NCBI GenBank assembly: GCA_024277195.1
Contig: JAJRVS010000252.1
Coordinates: forward strand, 1 to 36,884
Source of the DNA: Verrucomicrobiota bacterium
GTDB taxonomy: Bacteria > Verrucomicrobiota > Verrucomicrobiia > Verrucomicrobiales > DEV007
Direction of reading: 5' to 3'
Length of the DNA stretch: 36,884 nucleotides
Under the pieces are notes generated by a model, which saw nothing but the letters and a program-made list of their open reading frames with translations, did not search any database and was not told where the DNA came from. Each line of letters starts with the position of its first letter. The first letter of the stretch is position 1. Of this stretch, positions 34,548 to 36,884 are shown piece by piece. A program made the position numbers and the translations under genes.

Positions 34548-35093
34548 TTAGCGAATCAACAACATGGGGGCGGCATACTTTTCAGTTCTTATGCTGTGAA
34601 TCTCGCCGGTTTTGCAAAACCGATAAAATACAGCCATCTTACCGGTATCCGTATTGCTCAATTTTCTGAATGTTCGAAGTTTTCGCCAACCCTTTCGCTT
34701 AAGATCTTTTTCTTCTATAACTTCGTCCTTCCAATCGCCGCTACTGTTTCCTCCTCCATTCCAACGAGTACTAGTCGCCATAAATACCAGGCCGTCTGTT
34801 TGTACTTTGAAGGATAAAACCCCGCTATGATGAGGCAGAACAAGAAATCGCACACCGTTTAAAGACTTAGGAACCACTTCCCAGACATAACGATCCGTTG
34901 TTCCATAGCAGTTCACTCCGGGTTCCAATACTGCCCACTTCAGTTGCTTCGCATTCTCAAATGTCGCCAATTTTGATTTTTGAGCGTCCGTAGTCAGTAT
35001 CTGTTCAGTTTCGCGAGAGTTTTGAGACCAAGCCTGCTGGATCGTTACCAAAGTGATTAATAATACATGAAACAAATATTTGTATTTCATCAT
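34548..35093 (-). CDS. Secreted hypothetical protein (cassette-like gene)
   Basis: 181 residues from the ATG at 35093 (an in-frame TTG at 35126 would add 11). A signal peptide MMKYKYLFHVLLITLVTIQQ is cut near AWSQN. The mature part has two cysteines (GVNCYGTTDRY, YRFCKTGE) that could form a disulfide, and a beta-rich look (VRFLVLPHHSGVLSFKVQ, RWNGGGNSSGDWKDEV). Not recognised. Upstream lies a compact attC-like palindrome (35172-35241); downstream no full attC was found before the next gene, only CGGCCAATAG, so its cassette is incomplete or unrecognised. Confidence 0.65.
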   Translation of the reverse strand: MMKYKYLFHVLLITLVTIQQAWSQNSRETEQILTTDAQKSKLATFENAKQLKWAVLEPGVNCYGTTDRYVWEVVPKSLNGVRFLVLPHHSGVLSFKVQTDGLVFMATSTRWNGGGNSSGDWKDEVIEEKDLKRKGWRKLRTFRKLSNTDTGKMAVFYRFCKTGEIHSIRTEKYAAPMLLIR

Positions 35094-35171
35094 GAAAAAG
35101 GTGGTTTGCTCGATCACAAGACGCAATTGATCGAAGTGTTAGTTTACGATTTTTTAATTGGATTTCAACCT

Positions 35172-35241
35172 CGCAACAACGCAAAACTGGCCAACTCCAT
35201 TTTGTTAAATGCTTCGTTGGGCATTGTTGCGTTTTTGTAAC
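35172..35241 (-). other. Compact attC-like palindrome (possible empty cassette)
   Basis: CGCAACAA (35172-35179) pairs with TTGTTGCG (35224-35231); inside, GGCCAAC (35189-35195) nearly pairs with GTTGGGC (35216-35222), and CATTT with AAATG. On the minus strand ACAAAAACGCAACAATGCCC aligns with ACAAAACGCAGCAGAGC of the best attC. It abuts the site at 35235-35345 with no gene between. Confidence 0.5.
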
Positions 35242-35345
35242 AACAATCAGCTACACCGGTCACTGAGCGGGGAGCGAACTCCGACAAAAAAGTTGGGCGA
35301 AATCATAAAGCTCAAAGCTTCGAGCTGACTCGTAGATCGTTTGCA
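35235..35345 (-). other. attC-like site after the membrane protein cassette
   Basis: Minus orientation: R'' TGCAAAC (35339-35345) and an R' box around GTTGTTAC (about 35237-35243). Arms AGTCAGCT and AGCTGATT pair in part. The cassette it closes begins TTTGAG, partly complementary to this R'' (TTTG shared). Weaker than the 125-bp sites. Confidence 0.45.
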
Positions 35346-35352
35346 ATCGTGC

Positions 35353-35829
35353 CTATGGCGCAACTGCAAGCCAACTGAGTATCGGCCCATTAACTACATA
35401 AACCAAGCTAAGAATTAGCAACACCAGGCATGAGCCTCTTACTCTGCGTGTCAGATACGCCAGGCCAATCAGGGGGAAGACGCTCAATAAGACTGTCGGG
35501 ATATAATAGACCGGAGTAACCCCCCCGCTGGTTTCCGGCCCAAAAAATCCTCCAAAGTGAGTCTCGAGGAAAATCATATGCCCAACTAATATTAACTGAA
35601 ACAAGCTGTATGGTATGGAAATAATCCCAGTCGCCAAAGCGGTAAGTTCCACCCACCGCAATAAATTTTTTTTCTTCGCTAAAACGCCATAAAGCGAAGC
35701 AACACAGATCACTGCCGCCGTGGAAATCAATACCACACGCAGGTGAGCAAGAAATTCAAAATGCTCTAAGAACCAATTGAAAAATCGAAATATCCCCACG
35801 ACTATTTCTGATTCTGCGTCATCTTCCAT
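35353..35829 (-). CDS. Hypothetical membrane protein with four helices (cassette gene)
   Basis: 158 residues, not recognised. Four hydrophobic segments at about 28-48 (LRVVLISTAAVICVASLYGV), 60-83, 105-125 (YYIPTVLLSVFPLIGLAYLT) and 131-152, with a short acidic N-terminus (MEDDAESE) probably in the cytoplasm. No enzymatic motif. The ATG at 35829 is 90 bases inside the cassette; the stop lies 7 bases before the attC R'' box, the standard arrangement for an integron cassette. Function unknown; inner-membrane location is the only firm inference. Confidence 0.7.
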   Translation of the reverse strand: MEDDAESEIVVGIFRFFNWFLEHFEFLAHLRVVLISTAAVICVASLYGVLAKKKNLLRWVELTALATGIISIPYSLFQLILVGHMIFLETHFGGFFGPETSGGVTPVYYIPTVLLSVFPLIGLAYLTRRVRGSCLVLLILSLVYVVNGPILSWLAVAP

Positions 35830-36204
35830 CGGTTAATCAAACAATTTGCCAAGCGGGCACTCTGCGGGAGTGAGCATGGCTTTAATCAAATGCTATAGAG
35901 TTACGGTAGAATTTTCAACTCAAACCGAGCAAGGCGTTAACTGACTCACTACGGGGGCACAGGACAAAAAAGTTAACCATTGTTTATTGAAAGCTACCTT
36001 ATCACCCATCAACATCATGTCGCCTTTTTAGGGCTGACAATAATAAGGGTAATAATTGTTTTCATTATTTTTAAGGCCGAACACTAGAGGTTATCCAGCC
36101 CTCTACCAAAAGTGTGCGTAGCTTGGTGGGTAATGTATCGAAACTGAAGTGGAATGACAACTGAAAACGGGCAGAGAGTTAGTTGAGCCGTTTTGTTCTC
36201 CCGT
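35830..36204. other. Gene-free stretch spanning a long attC-like site
   Basis: No coding frame. It holds the 5' end of the membrane-protein cassette and the composite attC described at 35919-36201, whose AT-rich centre (about 36040-36085) may include inserted sequence. Confidence 0.5.
35919..36201 (-). other. Long or composite attC-like site
   Basis: Right half is standard: R'' GGAGAAC (36195-36201), AAAAC, GGCTCAACTAACTCTCTG. The left half has the partly complementary AGTGAGTCAGTTAACGCC and R' GTTTGAG (35919-35925). Arms match at about 10 of 12 core positions. At 283 bp it exceeds the usual attC length, so it may hold an insertion or be two sites. Confidence 0.5.
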
Positions 36205-36636
36205 TTATTGTTCCACAAGCATGCTAGCAATCTCATTCGCCCGAGAACGCTCAAGCTTATGAATGCCTATAATACTATCCCCAGTTCGCGCCGTCAGCGG
36301 ATCATCAAATTGTATAGGGGCATTGTTTGGAGTTTCTATAACCCATTTCACCACTTCCCAATTCAATAGTGTTTCCCCGATGTGAGCTGTGGTTCTAGCA
36401 GAAAATAATAACCAAATTTCATCCTCACCTGGCTTATCTCGCAAATAATGTCTGATGTCAATTAGCTCTCCTTCATCCGCAACCAGCAGTTTCTCGCTAC
36501 CTGCTTTATTCACATGCTGAGAAGGGATTAATGCAAAAACCTGAACCCCTTCGACAACGTGACATGTTCTAGATGAAGGATTGCACCCGAATATTAACAA
36601 TGTCGGAACGAGTAGAAGTAAAATAAAATTCCTCAC
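36205..36636 (-). CDS. Hypothetical lipoprotein (cassette gene)
   Basis: 143 residues starting with GTG at 36636. Lipoprotein signal NFILLLLVPTLLIFGC with the modifiable Cys18. The mature part has a second cysteine (SSRTCHVVEG) and no recognised domain; beta strands are likely (VQVFALIPSQH, EIWLLFSARTTAHIGETLLN). The gene begins 21 bases into its cassette, so it relies on a very short leader, and the stop is 4 bases before the attC R'' box. Cassette start and R'' are exactly complementary. Like the signal-peptidase-like cassette, it would be anchored in a membrane facing the periplasm. Confidence 0.72.
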   Translation of the reverse strand: MRNFILLLLVPTLLIFGCNPSSRTCHVVEGVQVFALIPSQHVNKAGSEKLLVADEGELIDIRHYLRDKPGEDEIWLLFSARTTAHIGETLLNWEVVKWVIETPNNAPIQFDDPLTARTGDSIIGIHKLERSRANEIASMLVEQ

Positions 36637-36651
36637 TATGGTCTTTATTGG

Positions 36652-36778
36652 GGAGAACGTCGAGCACAGGCAACCCGCTACTGGCAGCGAGCTTTCGTGT
36701 TCAAGTTGAGGGTTAAAGTTTTCATTTAGATTTCGACTGCGGGGCGGTAGCGGGTTGCTCTGCTGCGTTTTGTTGGAC
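36652..36778 (-). other. attC-like site with consensus R'' box
   Basis: 127 bp, nearly identical to 17725-17851. Minus orientation: R'' GTCCAAC (36772-36778), a perfect RYYYAAC; AAAAC; GCAGCAGAGCAACCCGCTAC; L' GTAGCGGGTTGCCTGTGC; R' GTTCTCC (36652-36658). This is the clearest consensus match in the window. Confidence 0.85.
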
Positions 36779-36884
36779 AGAGCCGCTGCGCGGCGAGATG
36801 AGACGCATTGTCCTTGTCGTGCTACTTTCTGGTGCTATGAAAAAAAAACAGAAAAAAACAAAACCCGAATAACGCGCTCATCTC
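36779..36884. other. Right edge: tail of a further cassette
   Basis: On the minus strand this should be the end of the cassette closed by the attC at 36652-36778, but only short frames exist. GAGATGAG (36796-36803) is mirrored by CTCATCTC (36877-36884) at the window edge. An A-rich run (36838-36861) makes the small frames unreliable. Confidence 0.35.

Larger units (their letters stand above)
34548..36778 (-). mobile_element. Cassette cluster lacking an integrase (CALIN-like)
   Basis: Genes at 36205, 35353 and 34548 with attC-like sites at 36652, 35919, 35235 and 35172, all in minus orientation like the array near intI. The cassette carrying the lipoprotein gene begins TTCTCC at 36657 and its own R'' is GGAGAAC at 36195-36201, an exact match. 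No integrase lies in this part. Confidence 0.65.

Noticed and set aside
36799-36873. 24-codon plus-strand peptide at the right edge
   Set aside because: It is dominated by an A-rich run coding Lys, has no ribosome-binding site and opposes the cassette direction.

Overview
The window looks like a chromosomal segment of a Verrucomicrobiota bacterium (PVC group). The basis is gene content: a planctomycete-type cytochrome c/DUF1549/DUF1553 protein next to a DUF1501 protein, a DUF1080 protein, a sialidase-like BNR protein with a twin-arginine leader, a DUF2851 protein and a double-winged-helix GntR regulator. No rRNA or tRNA gene was seen, so the lineage is an inference.

Left part (1-13055): a truncated rapA; an AAA ATPase behind an AT-rich inverted-repeat cluster; an OsmC-like protein; a large membrane-anchored kinase-like protein lacking the HRD catalytic motif; an RlmD-like tRNA/rRNA uracil methyltransferase; then a co-directional block of a sialidase-like protein, an SDR dehydrogenase and a fused CoA transferase.

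Centre (about 13345-19939): the most interesting part, which I read as a decaying integron. A tyrosine recombinase with the IntI-specific insertion (intI, broken by two lesions) lies at 18458-19939. Beyond its 3' end come an attI-like site containing a 31-bp dyad, then a cassette array in the same orientation as intI (the reverse layout known from Treponema and Planctomycetes). The approximately 125-bp repeats between genes have attC architecture: terminal AAC...GTT boxes, long inner complementary arms and unpaired extra bases in one arm. Several cassettes start with the exact complement of their own attC R'' box. Cassettes carry a two-gene unit of unknown function, a HigBA-like toxin-antitoxin pair whose toxin is frameshifted, a DUF433/DUF5615 toxin-antitoxin pair, an unknown membrane protein and a lipoprotein related to signal peptidase I that lacks the catalytic lysine. 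A degenerate IS110-family transposase sits beside a half attC site, and a 208-bp MITE-like repeat seems to have cut the last attC.

Right of intI (19984-32679): a GntR regulator, the DUF1549/DUF1553 and DUF1501 genes, a HAD phosphatase and DUF1080 protein on the other strand, then MBL hydrolase, DUF2851, ABC-2 permease, sensor kinase and NarL-type response regulator on the plus strand. REP-like hairpins occur 3' of three genes.

Right end (32772-36778): minus-strand genes for secreted, lipoprotein or membrane proteins of unknown function, separated by more attC-like sites. One is nearly identical to the attC near intI, about 19 kb away, so this is a second cassette cluster without its own integrase (a CALIN). 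The two clusters share orientation and may derive from one array.
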